64,000 bases of DNA from Biomphalaria glabrata (taxonomy: Eukaryota > Mollusca > Gastropoda > Planorbidae), in contig NC_074718.1 in assembly GCF_947242115.1 (NCBI RefSeq), positions 44,773,199 through 44,837,198 on the forward strand, read 5' to 3'. Of the stretch, positions 10,830 to 22,659 are shown piece by piece. A program made the position numbers and the translations under genes. The stretch's first letter is position 1; each line of letters starts with the position of its first letter. The notes below the pieces were generated by a model. It was not told the origin of the DNA, searched no databases, and saw nothing but the letters and a program-made list of their open reading frames with translations.

Positions 10830-11316
10830 AATAAAAAAAAAAAAGAACAGATGAAATGATGGCATAATTCAATACAATATCAACATGTGCATTTTTACTG
10901 CATAGAAACATTAGGTTTAGCACATTAGGTTTCCTTTTTTGACTAGCCTTTAGTTGAACCTTGAACTAAGACATGTGATAAAGTTTTTAATGTGTCTGCT
11001 TCTTAGTCAAAGGGTGGACCCATCAGGGATACTTAAATAATTGTTTATTAATGGTAAAAAAAAACATGTGATGGGACATTCCTCACAAACAGATGCCAGA
11101 CCAGATATACAAACTAGTAAAAATGTTTACACGAAAGCCTCCACAAGTTTCAATTCTCAGAGCTGCACTCTCTATAATCTTCATACATGACCTTCCAGAC
11201 CTCATCTTGGTCAACAAGGCACTTTAGGCAAATGACTTTTTAAATTTGAATTACAGAGAAATATCAGTACTTGTTAGATCCAAGAAGTGACATAAAAACA
11301 AGAGTATTTAGTGTTA
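10830..11316. other. Intergenic or 5' flank of MTIF3, no gene seen
   Basis: AT-rich sequence upstream of the MTIF3 exon. I see no coding signal and no recognisable repeat apart from short A runs. Confidence 0.4.
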
Positions 11317-11590
11317 CTAGGGTTCAGGGTGTCCATGGATATTTAATAAGTATGGAAGACAATGGATGCACCCTAATGAGTCACTGGTTTTGGTTTCATC
11401 TTGAGACGGGCAGAATCTGGAGTGACTGATCAAGCCAATTCTGGATCTGCAGATTTTGCCACAATATGTGCATGTATACACATCTGTTTTAGGGCTAGCT
11501 TTTATTTTCTTTCTCTTGACTAAGGCGGCTTCGTTTCTATTGCTCTCGGCGAGGTTTGTACCAGCACACACAGTCTGTCTCCATGCTGTA
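11317..11590 (-). mobile_element. LINE 3'-end fragment with zinc-finger-like tail
   Basis: The minus-strand frame has WRQTVCAGTNLAESNR, a basic stretch, then YTCTYCGKICRSRIGLISHS with a further Cys. This C2H2-like 'CGKxCRSRIGLxSH' ending is common at the C-terminus of LINE polyproteins in invertebrates. It is 5'-truncated. A host zinc-finger gene is unlikely because there is only one finger and the neighbouring text is LINE-like. Confidence 0.6.
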
Positions 11591-11599
11591 AATTTAATT

Positions 11600-12967
11600 T
11601 AAGCTTCCACAATCTATAAAATACTCCTAAATGGCAAACATCATTGGCCTCTGAAAACTAAGTCCAATACCTGCATGCTCATGTAGCCTTGGTACTAATC
11701 CATAGCAAATGCATGGAAACTGTTTTTAATGAAAGCTGATGGAGTGAAGGTGGAGACCTGGAAAATTTTAAAACCAAGAACTTCAAGCTTAATAAGACTA
11801 TTCATCCAGGAGAGGTTACTAATTCAAATAACCTAATTCAAAGCTCCAAGTGTCAAGCTGTATTTTTTGAGTAAAAGTCAACCTCACGGGAAAATCAGTA
11901 GTGGACCCTTGGTGTAGGGACTATTCAGGTGTATTGCTTAGAATCTCTTTTTTAGATCATGTCGGCAAGGGCCAGAAATAAACTCAATTTTAAGAAGTCA
12001 TTATCTACTAAGGCACAGTCCCAAATAAAGGAATCACCTAGTCCTAGTGTCCTAGTGCACCCACTTGACACTGTAAGTTTAACTTTAGAGTTTAGTAGTT
12101 GTAGAGTTCTGTAAACTTAATTTTTTTTTCTTCATTCCCCTCTTTAATAACTCTCTATCAGTCTCTACTCTCTAGATCTCTATGTTACTAATGTTAGTAA
12201 TTAGTAATCTAGTAAGACTAATTATTAATACATAGTAAATAATACTCAAATACTGATACTCAGCATTGATTATGATTGATGATACTACTTGATACTAATC
12301 ATACTAATGATAGGTCTAAATTCTAAATCTATGATCTACTCATCTAGACTGACTAGACTGTCACTAGTAGATCATATAATAGTAATTATTATTATATTAT
12401 TATATGTTTGTTCAATTTGTATTTGACACTGACAGTCTGCGAGTCACATGACTAGTTGTAATATATATAATCATTCAGTGAAATTGAAAATCAAAATCTT
12501 GAAATTCAAAATGGTATTGAAATTTTGAATATCACGATATGTCAATAGTAAAATATAAAGTAATTGTGAAACACAATAATTCACAAACATTAAGAATCAC
12601 AAATTATATTTAATGTTTCTAAATCTAGATTCTAGATCAGAGTAGATAGATCTACTAGATTATCTAAAAAACAAACAAAACAATACTGCCACAGGTATAT
12701 CACATTCCATACACAATTAGAGTGGCCGCCCTTGAGATTAAATTTGACAATTCTAATTTATTTCTTTTCCAGAAAGATGCTGTCAAATTGTACATTTTAT
12801 AGTAGCGAAATAAAAAAAGATTTGTCAATGTCGATCTAATCACTAATTACATAAAATGTCTCATGAGTGTGATTCAAGTGTCTGCTGTTTTGATTGCCAA
12901 CATAAAGGCATTAATGGTCTTTTCACATTCAAATACCATTGGCTTTTTATTTGTACTTTATAATTTA
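11600..12967. other. Intergenic AT-rich stretch with an AGATCT/CTAGA island
   Basis: No gene seen. From about 12150 to 12660 the sequence is dominated by short TA-rich words such as CTAGATCT, ACTAGTAA and GATACT, like the islands at 4100-5100, 31070-31340 and 46000-47200. Confidence 0.5.
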
Positions 12968-13096
12968 CTAAATCTTATCTTGTATAATACAGAAGTTACT
13001 TCAAAAAAGAAGATGATTACATCCTACGCATCATGAGATTTGTCATACATATTAACAAATGACCTAAATTCTGCGAAGTCATTGCTTTTCCTGGCT
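12968..13096 (-). mobile_element. L2/CR1-like LINE 3' end, interrupted
   Basis: Minus-strand copy of the family seen better at 36466-36890 and 31786-32100. The plus strand shows CTTATCTTGTATAATACAG, ACTTCAAAAAAGAAGATG and AAGTCATTGCTTTTCCTGGCT. It is interrupted at TTTTCCTGGCT by another LINE fragment (13097-13489). Confidence 0.7.
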
Positions 13097-13489
13097 TACT
13101 TAGACTTAGGTCCTCCCGCGCCGTTCGGCGCATTGGGCGGCAAGCTGTCTCCATAATGATCTGTCACTGGCAATGTCTGAAGCCTCTTCCCATCTGGTGT
13201 CCACTGTTCTGAGGTCCTCCATGAAGGTGTGTCGCCAGGTAATACGAGGACGTCCCTGTTTGCGCTTTCCTCGTTTTGGCTTCCATGTTATCGCAACTCT
13301 TGGTGTGCGTAATTCATTTTGACGTAGAACATGTCCCGCAAACCTCATGCGACGCTCAGTCACAACCTCACTAAGTGTTCGACTCCCAGTTCGGCAAAGG
13401 ATTTCCTTGTTTGAGATCCGGTCTGTGTAACTGACTCCTAAAATCCGTCTCAGCCATCTCTGTTGAGCCACATTTAGTCTTTTCTCAAT
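13097..13489 (-). mobile_element. 5'-truncated LINE inserted into an older LINE
   Basis: The minus-strand frame encodes AQQRWLRRILGVSYTDRIS, then RMRFAGHVLRQ, KPKRGKRKQGRPRITWRHT and ends RSLWRQLAAQCAERRGRT before a stop. These are standard C-terminal phrases of invertebrate LINE polyproteins. Direct repeats TTTTCCTGGCT flank it (13086-13096 and 13490-13500), an 11-bp target duplication inside the older L2-like copy. There is almost no 3' UTR and no poly(A), which would suit an RTE-type or unusual tail. Confidence 0.82.
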
Positions 13490-13857
13490 TTTTCCTGGCT
13501 AGCTCAGACACATATTATTATTAATAACAGTATAATTAGGTTAGTTTCTATCACTAGGCAAAACAATACGTAAGTGTTGGGCCTTAAAAGTAAGGTGTGA
13601 ATGATAGGGACAAAACGAATTGTTGCCCAAGCAGTAATGCCATGAACGTTTATTGTTCCGTATTGTAGAATAAAAACAAAATGTTCTTTTTTCTTCAAGT
13701 GCTCTATAATCATTCACTAGGGTTGCCTGAACTCGTCATAAAATTACCCATACATGTTTGTTTGTTGTTTTATTTCATGTTTCAAAACATTCTTCAGAAC
13801 TGAAGATTATTACACCTTAACCCAAACCTTCCATAGGATGTAAATATAAATGTATCT

Positions 13858-13955
13858 CCCATAGGATGGCAGTGGCCTGTGTTTGAACTCAGGGCCAAGA
13901 TCATCTAACGACAGTCCAGAGTGAACATCAACTGGGCTAGGAAGCCAAAGGTATC
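13858..13955 (-). repeat. SINE family III fragment
   Basis: On the minus strand it reads as the tRNA-like head of family III: GACTGTCGTTAGATGATC then a B-box-like GAGTTCAAACACAGG. It is diverged. Confidence 0.5.
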
Positions 13956-13965
13956 ATCAAGATCT

Positions 13966-14100
13966 TCATTCCTTTGAGTTCCTCGTGGAACATAGGGCCT
14001 CAGCAAAAACATGCCACTCTCCACGGTCTTTTGCTAGTTTTTCTATGGCTTTCCATCTCTTTCCAGTCCTCTCGGCTTCTTCTAGTATACTGTGTAAGCC
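13966..14100 (-). mobile_element. LINE C-terminal fragment
   Basis: The minus-strand frame reads EEAERTGKRWKAIEKLAKDR then GEWHVFAEALCSTRNSKE and a stop. The 'ALCSTRNSKE' ending is a standard LINE C-terminus in molluscs and relatives. Confidence 0.6.
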
Positions 14101-14199
14101 AAAGGTATAAAGATAAAAAATATTCCAGATGAAATTCTGATCAGTAAGAGTTGTCACAGCTTTAGTAGTATAGAGAATGGTGTCAATAGGCAACAAATA

Positions 14200-15543
14200 A
14201 GTTAAATGTAAAAATAGTCTACTTTTTTTTAAAGACTTTGCTTATGTTGAGAGAACTGTGTGTGATTATTGGATTATTGGCATGGATCACTAGCTGTGCT
14301 TGATTGTCAGGGTTTTCTTTGGGGGAGAGAACTGTTAAATCAATGGCATATCTCATTATTGCAATACTTATCTCCTGTTAACTTTGTAAATTTTCAATAT
14401 GAAACAAAATTGATTAATCAAGACTTATTAATGCACAAATTTTTTTAAATTCATTCTTGTGTTGTCTACATGGCATCGTTGTTAACCTTTGTCCATAGTA
14501 ACAATTTACGTTTACATTATTTGCCATATACATCGTACAGTCTGAAAGGGATACTTTACTACTTTATAGATCTATTGAGCAACACATTGTTGAGGAAATC
14601 ACAATGTTTCTAATATAAATGCCCTTTGTTGTTGTTTTTTCATTAGACAATTCTTTAATGGAATGTCTTTCAGTTAAAATATTAGCAATACATAACAAAT
14701 GTATTATTATAATTACCTTTTGGGTTTATATAACAATATAGTTTGTACAAAGTTTAAGGACAATGTCTGCTTGTCAAGTAAAACAATACATTTTCTAGTC
14801 ATCTATTATCTAAAAAAAATTGATAAAATTTTTTACAATGAAAAATTCATAGTTAAAATTTTTCAGAAATTGTAGGGTATCATTATTCATATACAGGTAG
14901 ATGAAATGTGTGGAAGCAATGGCACACTGTTTTAGCAAAAGTTTTAACTTTAGGTGCCAGGAAAATAAGATGTGTCAGACCACTACTAGCTTATTTGTTT
15001 TCTTTTTTTTTTTTTCTTCTGAAAATTTTTTTTTTTAAATGTTGACTTGTATTAATTATTTTTTTTAAAAAAAAGGGCTCTTGTGGGGACCGACTGTTAT
15101 AGCACATTTTTTTTAAATGACATTGATTCACTGTTTTGAATTTGATGTACTTTGCGCAATTTTCCCTATCAGTACATCAAGGTGGATTAATTTTAAAGGG
15201 CTTCTTTTCTAAAATGGAGGGTTGATGAGTTCAAATGCATAGGAAGACCCAACTCTAATGGGTACTTGACAATAGTTGGGGAGAGTAAAGGTGGTTGGTC
15301 ATTGTGCTGGCCACATATCATTGCTAACCATAGGCTACAAAAACAGATAACCTTTATATCATGAGCACTATAGATTGTAAGGTCTCCTAAAATCTGTTGT
15401 GAAAAGACAAGAGTATATTTAAAAACACACACAAAAAATTTAAAAAAATAAATCAGAATTCGTTAGTACACATTTTAATTTTATTACAAAAAATATTTTC
15501 AAATAATAACTGGTATAATATTAAGGAATGTATGTGAAGAGTG

Positions 15544-15574
<31 letters not shown>

Positions 15575-16195
15575 GTTTGAAACAGATATTTATTCTAACA
15601 TCAACAATGTCTTGGAATGTTTTATCCTTCTACTGGACCAAAGTAAAGTAACTTTTTACCTGGCCCAGCATAATTTCCTATATATATATGTTTATTGCAA
15701 TTTCTATACAGTTGTCCACTACTGCAGCAGCAAATCTGTTTTTTTTTTCTTTTTATGTGTATCGATGCTTGTTATTCTTTGAAATACTCTAGTACTAGAT
15801 TAAAAAATATAATTCAATCTTGTTTTAAAAAAAAAAAAAAAAAAAAGGGAACTTAGAAACTGTTCGACGGAGTTTGATCTGTTCAATGGAGTGATCAAAC
15901 AAATGTGTATGATGTATGAATGAATGCATAGATTATTTATACACTAGTATTTACATTTTTTTTTTTTTTTACAGTTGTAAAGAAATAGCAGCTCATTGAT
16001 CTCTTTATCAAGTAGCATTTCAGAATGCTAGCAAAAACCGAGTTTAATATTTTTAAAAAATACATTTCATACCTTTCAATTCTAGTAACTACTGAATTTT
16101 TAAAACTTTGTACAGAAAAATTAAACTAGACTAAATTCCTTCAGTAGAGCATACAAAATGGTCAATCATCCACGTTCTGGTTGAGAGCTAAAGAA
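14200..16195. other. Intergenic stretch with SINE II tails and A/T runs, no gene seen
   Basis: It holds a faint family II SINE tail (about 14470-14560), a better one at 15235-15395, and long A runs (15546-15571, 15827-15846). The 84-codon frame at 15528-15782 is produced by an A run and has no domain. Confidence 0.45.
15235..15395 (+). repeat. SINE family II body fragment
   Basis: It matches the family II body: ACCCAACTCTAATGGGTAC, TTGGTCATTGTGCTGGCCAC and TATAGATTGTAAGGTCT. The tRNA-like head is absent. Confidence 0.65.
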
Positions 16196-16201
16196 AAATA
16201 T

Positions 16202-19200
16202 TTAACCCAAAGCAGAGTAAGAATGAACATATTTTCTGTCTGAGGATCTTAGCTCATAGGCCATCTCATTTTCCATTTCATCTAGCCTTGAGAACAACAC
16301 TATAGTGATGATAATCTGAGGAATAAGAAAATGTAGATTTTTATTTTCTGAAATGGAAGTTATAAACTATTTTATTTGTATATTTTAAACACAACAAAAA
16401 AAATTCTTATATCTTGCATAAAACATCACTCAAATAGCACATAATATTCATAATACGATATAGTTTTGAACTTTTCAGGCTTTTTTTCTTCAATGTATTT
16501 TTAGTTGTTGTTTTTTTATGCTTTAGCTTTTTTGGGGATTCAAAGGAAAAACAAAAGCTTTAAATATAAATTGATTCTTTTTTTAGAGATCCAATAAAAA
16601 TGAAAAAAAAAAAAAAAAAAAAAACTACAACTACTGCCAGTTAGAATATTTATATATATAGATATATATATATATATGACATCATTGACCCAGCCACATG
16701 GGAGACAGAAGCACATGACAGAGCATCATGGTCTAGTGCTGTGAAAACTGGTGCACAAATTGAAGAGGACTAGAGAACAGCGCTGGGAAAAGAAAAGCGT
16801 CAGAAGAAAAGCAAGGCCAATGACACTAGCTCCAACTGGAATAACCTGCCCAGTGTGCAGCCAAACATTCTGGGCTCACCAGCCATATGAGGAGGCACAA
16901 AATCCCAGAGCAAAGCCCTCAGCCGCACGGGATGACAAAAGTTATCAACCGACAATGGACCAACTACATATATACCATTATTTAAATTTTGGTGAGATGT
17001 TGCTTTTACCTCTAGGAAATAGCTTCTTTTTTTTTGTCTGATGTGAAAACAATAAATAGAAAATAAATCTACTTACTCCAGCAATTAATCTGGCCAGCCA
17101 ATATAACCAAATAAACACAACAAAAGCCAGCCTCTGAAATTCAAATATTTTTAACATATTAGAAAAGCCACTGTTAAACGCAAATCCTATTGCTTAACGT
17201 TAAACCTTTTATATGCAACTACATTAAAGTGATGCATGTCAAAGACAACATTTCAAATATATGCTTTTATCTTTCATCAATCTTACCGCCCAATTACAAA
17301 TTTTATGTTGCTAAAGCAAACAAACCGAAAAAAAAAAAAAAAAGATTTAAACAGATGAGACAGATAATATAAAGTAAACAGTTCATCTTGACTTACAAAT
17401 GTGTTGAGTCCATAAAAGGAAAATTCAAATACAGAAAAGCAAAACTCAATGAAGTTGTACATGATGAAGCTGTAGGTAAATGTCCGCAGGGTCTCCATGT
17501 ACAACACAAAGTGCTGAAAAGAAATGTACACAACAATAATTAGAAGCCTAATGAATTTGTAAACAAGTGTACAAGGTGCAGCAGAAAAGTAATGAGACTG
17601 ATTTTTCGTTTAACAAAGTTTTGTTTTTTTTAAACTATTGCCTCATACAGATGAAACAAACAGAACTGGAATTTTGAATTTTTAGGATGACTATTGAGTC
17701 CACCCAACTCTAATGGGTGTCCGACATTAGTTGGGGAATGTAAAGGTAGTTAGTCATTATGCTGATACTCTTAACTACCGGTATTGGCCATAAAAATAAC
17801 TGACATTTACATCATCTGCATTATTTTACTCTTAACTACCGGTATTGGCCATAAAAATAGCTGACATTTACGTCATCTGCCTTATTGATCACAAGATCTG
17901 AAAGGGATACTTTACTAATTTGAAGACTGCCTAAAGAAATGCTTGTTTGATTTTCCATTTCTCTTGACAGCCATGTGTCAATAAAAAAAAAATGAATTAT
18001 ATAGTGAGCAAATAAAATCAAAAAATCTATAAGCTAAAATAATTACCCCAAACGGCACCTGAAAATCTTAAAAGGATATAATTGTAGGGACATTACAGCT
18101 TCAATCTATATACATAATATATAAATTAAACAAACATTCCCCAATCATTCTTTCTGTGATAGGCAAAGATAGCAATAATAAATCTGCACCCCATTGAACC
18201 AAAATGTCAATGAAAAAAAATTCATAAATTACTTACCTTTTGTGTGACCATGTAAATCATGTAGATAGTGAACAAAATGATGACAACATGGAAAAAAATG
18301 ACAACCACATCACTTGCCAAAAATGCTGAAAATATTAAAATCATTCTGTCAATAAAATACTTGAATTTTGAATCAGAGAATAAAAGGTTTTATTAACCAA
18401 TTAATTAAAAAAATAATAAAGTAGAAGAAAAAAAAAAGTTTTATTGGACAAAACTAATAAATAAAAAAATTCTGACCAGTTTAAAAAATTAAATAAAGTA
18501 GGAAAAAAGAAAGTTTTGTTGGCCAAAAAGAAAAAAAAAGCAGATTCTGATTACTTCTAATTTTAAAAAGTCAATTGATAAATACCTTGCCATTCATGTG
18601 ATCTCCATGGTGTCTTAAAGCCCTGGCTTATTTCAAATTCTGTTATAAATGCTCCGATGTCTAAAAGACGCAGAAGAAGAGCACCTCCAGCTAAAATCTA
18701 AACCAGAATAAACAATAAAAGTGATTAGCACTAAAGCTACATTTTTTTCCCCCAAAACTTTTCAAAATATTTCTTCTTAATATTCAGTATCTGAAAAATA
18801 AGAGATAGATGCATATTGGATATTGAATGCCGTACAGCCAATTTACCAGAATGCTTTAGCATGCAAATATGTCTCTCTGTGTTTTTCAAGTTTCAATGTT
18901 CCTTAAGATAATTACTAGCTCAAACCTCTCAAAGGGATGACAGAGCAGAGGGTTCAAACCTGGGACCTTCAAGAACCAAAACGACAGTCCAGAGTGCATA
19001 CCACATGATTAGGCAGCAATTATAGACCTATCTAATCCAATTACTACTTAATATCTTAGGTGGGGTAAACTATAAGCATTGATTGTATGGTCCCAGGTAT
19101 AAAATAAAATGAAAACACAAAAGTGCACATCAGATACTCCTTGTTTGTTTAAGGTCATGTTTGGACTTAGCTATAATGAGCTGTAAAAAATATAGACTAG

Positions 19201-20313
19201 TACACTAATCAGGACACTAATTTAAAGGCACTTTAGCACTTACCTAGATTCAATTTAGGCCTTCATATATTTAACAAAATTATAGAAGGTTTACTACTTT
19301 CAAAAGAAAGCTCCTATCTAACTAAACAAGATTTTATGGAGGCGGGTTTAAAAGGTCTTCAGCGACTTTAGTTGAGAATAGTATACTATAGATATCTTTT
19401 TCTTAATCAGTGCGGATATTAGGTTTTTGTGTGTAAAAGAATGGCATGAAATGTAATATGAAATGAGTGATAGACTAATATTTCTTATTTCCATGGGCAT
19501 TGGCATTGAATAAAGACAATTTATTTATTTAGACTAATTTAGTGACTATACGACTAAAGTTTTCTAACTTAGAAGCCACCCGAAGCCACCTATTTTATAA
19601 AATATGAAGACGTTGACGTTACTGCAATCAATCTAGTCATGCATGTTAATCAATGAATTAAACTCTGAATTTGGTTATCTGACTCAGACAACCCATTTGG
19701 CCATTCCATACTACTCACTCTAATGAACTAAGGAAGAAGGAGTATTCACTGTTTGTATTTGTACAAATTTGCCCTAGCAATGGCATATCTAGATATATTC
19801 TAAATAATAACTCATTAAGTGTAAAGTGAAAGTCTTAGACTTTAGAGTCAGACTTAGACTGAGTCGTGACTGACTTAGGGTATCAGACTGTCTCAGTCCA
19901 GAGTCCTACTTCACAATTAGCCAAATGGCTTGAAAGAATAACTATAAACTTAGTAAAATCAGTTATATTGAATAAGAACGTGGGTGATCGCTGAGTATCA
20001 AGATGCCAACTGAAGCCAGTGGTGCATTTGAGTTTAAAATTCTGAGATAATTGAGTCAGTAGACAATCTTAACAAAACACGGAAGTGACTGGTGTTAGTA
20101 AACACTAAAACAGACAAACGATGAAAATCTAGGCAGTCAATGAATAAAATACATATCTGCCGCTTTTACATGTGCCTGCCTAGATCCTACCTACATCAGA
20201 TCTAGATGATACAAATGTAAATAAAAAGAAATAGTACTAACCACGATGGTTACTAGATTTGCAAATGTAGCCGTCCTTAGGTCCCAGCACAAACAGCGCC
20301 GAACAAGCGCCAT
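16202..20313 (-). CDS. Four-pass membrane protein of unknown function, six exons
   Basis: I assembled six exons with GT-AG junctions and consistent phases: 20313-20242, 18697-18586, 18325-18237, 17513-17397, 17133-17077 and 16315-16202. The start MALVRRCLCWDLRTATF is the first ATG of exon 1. The 186-residue product has four hydrophobic segments, roughly residues 15-36, 64-89, 104-125 and 132-158. A hydrophilic loop (TEFEISQGFKTPWRSHEWQ) lies between the first two, and a charged tail EMENEMAYELRSSDRKYVHS follows the fourth. It ends YSALG; Y182-L185 fits the YxxPhi sorting motif for endosomes and lysosomes. The Cys-x-Cys then RTATF pattern at the start loosely recalls LAPTM-type proteins, but I would not assign that family. 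Exon structure is secure; function is unknown. Confidence 0.85.
16672..16930 (+). mobile_element. LINE C-terminal fragment in the 3' flank of the four-TM gene
   Basis: Plus-strand phrases IIDPATWETEAHDRASWSS and AVKTGAQIEED, followed in another frame by a basic stretch and a CPVCSQTF zinc-finger-like start, match the C-terminal end of invertebrate LINE polyproteins. The frame is broken by at least two shifts or stops. It lies in the last intron of the minus-strand gene (between exons at 16315 and 17077). Confidence 0.65.
17698..17915 (+). repeat. SINE family II body with an internal 61-bp duplication
   Basis: The body GTCCACCCAACTCTAATGGG leads to two nearly identical stretches starting CTCTTAACTACCGGTATTGG at about 17768 and 17829, then the usual GATCACAAGATCTGAAAGG end. 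It is intronic in the four-TM gene. Confidence 0.7.
18915..19018 (-). repeat. SINE family III head fragment
   Basis: Read on the minus strand: CTGCCTAATCATGTGG, TGGACTGTCGTTTTGG and CCCAGGTTTGAACCCT. This matches the tRNA-like head at 24773-24945. It is intronic in the four-TM gene. Confidence 0.55.
19600..19795 (-). mobile_element. Degenerate L2/CR1-like LINE 3' end
   Basis: The plus strand keeps GAAGACGTTGACGTTACT, CTAGTCATGCATGTTAATC, CAGACAACCCATTTGGCC and GGAAGAAGGAGTATTC, the minus-strand image of the 36466-36890 family. It lies in the first intron of the four-TM gene. Confidence 0.6.
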
Positions 20314-20319
20314 GTTGAG

Positions 20320-20950
20320 ATTCACCTTTCGTTTAGCTACTACCTGTGACCCATTTTTGACTAGGTGACACTTCCGGTTTTATTTTAAAAAGATTTTGTT
20401 CAAAAGGGATCCTCCGTTTTTAACATGCATGCATAGAATCCTCTAACAGTCTACCTCGATCAAGCCCCACCTTAATTTATTTTTTTTCCCTAAAAAATAA
20501 CTAAAACATCTGTGAATTTAAAAAAAAACACCTTTCACAATAAAATCATTAGCAGAGAACTGGTAAAACAAAAAAGGCAAATATGGTCAGAAAGTGACAT
20601 TTACAAACTGAAAGAGAGAGAATGAAAACACTCTTCGGTGTCCCAGGAACTTGGCTCGCCAGTTACAGTTTCGGATAACTAGTATAAAATTACCGATTAC
20701 CTAACTTTCTGTCGGAGCCACTATGAGACTCTTGAGCAACTAGATATTGCAAAAATCTATCATAGCAACAAAGACAGGTTACGAGAGGACGTGGGGGAGG
20801 ATGGTGAGATATGAAGGTCATTGAGTTAGCATTGAGCACTGTACAAAAGTTTATTTCAAATCTACTTTTATTATTTGACTCCCGAGGGGAAGCCGTGCTA
20901 ATAGCAGAGATATGAATTGAAGTTAATGTGTAAGAGTATTTGTGAAAAAA
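20320..20950. other. 5' flank of the four-TM gene, no gene seen
   Basis: Moderately AT-rich sequence with no recognised repeat. The promoter of the minus-strand gene should lie just above 20313; I see no clear TATA box. Confidence 0.35.
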
Positions 20951-20959
20951 AGATGGACG

Positions 20960-21722
20960 AAGTTGATGTGTTGTGATGAATGAAAAATGATGAAGTTGAT
21001 GTGTTGTGGTGAAACAAGAGTGATGGAGTTGATGTGTTGTTCTGAAACAAGAGCGATGGAGTTGATGTGTTGTGGTGAAACAAGAGTGATGGAGTTGATG
21101 TGTTGTGGTGAAACAAGAGTGATGGAGTTGATGTGTTGTGGTGAAACAAGAGTGATGGAGTTGATGTGTTGTGGTGAAACAAGAGTGATGGAGTTGATGT
21201 GTTGTGGTGAAACAAGAGTGATGGAGTTGATGTGTTGTGGTGAAACAAGAGTGATGGAGTTGATGTGTTGTGGTGAAAGAAGAGCGATGGAGTTGATGTG
21301 TTTTGGTGAAACAAGAGTGATGGAGTTGATGTGTTGTGGTGAAACAAGAGTGATGGAGTTGATGTGTTGTGGTGAAACAAGAGCGATGGAGTTGATATGT
21401 TGTGGTGAAACAAGAGCGATGGAGTTGATATGTTGTGGTGAAAGAAGAGTGATGGAGTTGATGTGTTGTGGTGAAACAAGAGTGATGGAGTTGATGTGTT
21501 GTGTTGAAACAAGAGCGATTGAGTTGATGTGTTTTGGTGAAACAAGAGTGATGGAGTTGATTTGTTGTGGGGAAACAAGAGTGATGGAGTTGATGTGTTG
21601 TGTTGAAACAAGAGCGATTGAGTTGATGTGGTTTGGTGAAACAAGAGTGATGGAGTTGATGTGTTGTGGTGAAACAAGAGCGATGGAGTTGATATGTTGT
21701 GGTGAAACAAGAGTGATGGAGC
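20960..21722. repeat. 33-bp minisatellite, about 23 units
   Basis: The unit is GATGGAGTTGATGTGTTGTG followed by GTGAAACAAGAGT. Variants (CGATGG, GATATG, TTTTGG, GAAAGAAG) recur, and near 21490-21650 a three-unit, 99-bp higher-order period shows. Because 33 is divisible by three, both strands are open for more than 260 codons; this is a by-product of the period, not evidence of a gene. Confidence 0.9.
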
Positions 21723-21729
21723 TTGTGCT

Positions 21730-22388
21730 TTGTTGTGAAAGTGAAAGTAAGTTTTACTATTTATTAAATCAGTAAATAAAAGAATATAATTGCTGTCTAA
21801 ATAAATGAATACTTCTTCAATGTAGGCCTACTTATATAAATGTCTTTATAAATAGGTCTCTATAGATCTTCAATCAGGGGCGGACTCTGGGCATTCGGGC
21901 AAATGCCCATTGGGTCGGAATCCCCTTGGCCGGTAGGGCCAGTGAAAAGGCCGCACGGATACCACTAAGACTAAAAGGAGTACTCAGAGAGTCTTAATTT
22001 ACTGACTCTGCATTGCATTAGGGCTACTTATCTAACGTATTTTTCGAAATAATGAAATAGCCTACATCCAAATAGGCTTAGATTGCTTTTTATAGACTTC
22101 TTCCCTTATAGTATAAGGACCTACACACTAAGCGATTAACAAGCAACATAAGGCCCATATTTCTTATAAAGTTCATGTTGGTGTGAATATATTTGGATTA
22201 ATCCATAAGTTGATCCTAAGTTAAGAGCCTACTCATCCCCCTGGCAATGCCAGTATAGAGAGACGTTATAATTAACCTAACAATAGTCACCTATTATTAG
22301 TTGTACTATGAGGCATATCTGCTACATGTCGCCTTCTGAATCTTAGAATATGTAGTTATAAACTATACCGAAGATGTAGTTCTATATC
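21730..22388. other. Intergenic stretch with one orphan transposon-like end
   Basis: At about 21877 the phrase CAGGGGCGGACTCTGGGCAT then TCGGGCAAATGCCCATTGGG looks like a hAT-type terminus, but I cannot find its partner. The rest is AT-rich with no gene. Confidence 0.35.
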
Positions 22389-22640
22389 GGAGGCACGGTT
22401 GCTTCCAAACCAATCGTCCCGGGTTCAAATCCTGGCGAAGACTGGGATTTTTAATTTTGGGATCTATAGGGCGCCTCTGAGTCCAACCATCTCTAATGTT
22501 TATCTCACATTAATTGGGGACAAGTAAATGCGATTGGTCATTGTGCAGGCCACATGACACCCTTGTTAACAGTGGGCTGCATTAACATTACCTTTACATC
22601 CTTTGCCTACAGATCGCAAGGACTGAAAGGAGGAATAAGC
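22389..22640 (+). repeat. SINE family II copy
   Basis: A degenerate tRNA-like head with a good B box (GGGTTCAAATCCTGG), then GACTGGGATTTTTAATTTTG, GCGCCTCTGAGTCCAACC and the body to AAGGACTGAAAGGAG. Confidence 0.8.
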
Positions 22641-22659
22641 TCTATATTGTCACCCCCGT

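Noticed and set aside
11317-11571. A host C2H2 zinc-finger gene
   Set aside because: A single CxxC...H finger preceded by LINE-type text; better explained as a LINE C-terminus.
20898-21775. Long open frames (over 260 codons) on both strands with 11-residue repeats
   Set aside because: They follow from a 33-bp tandem repeat lacking stops in several frames. There is no signal peptide, splice context or non-repeat domain.
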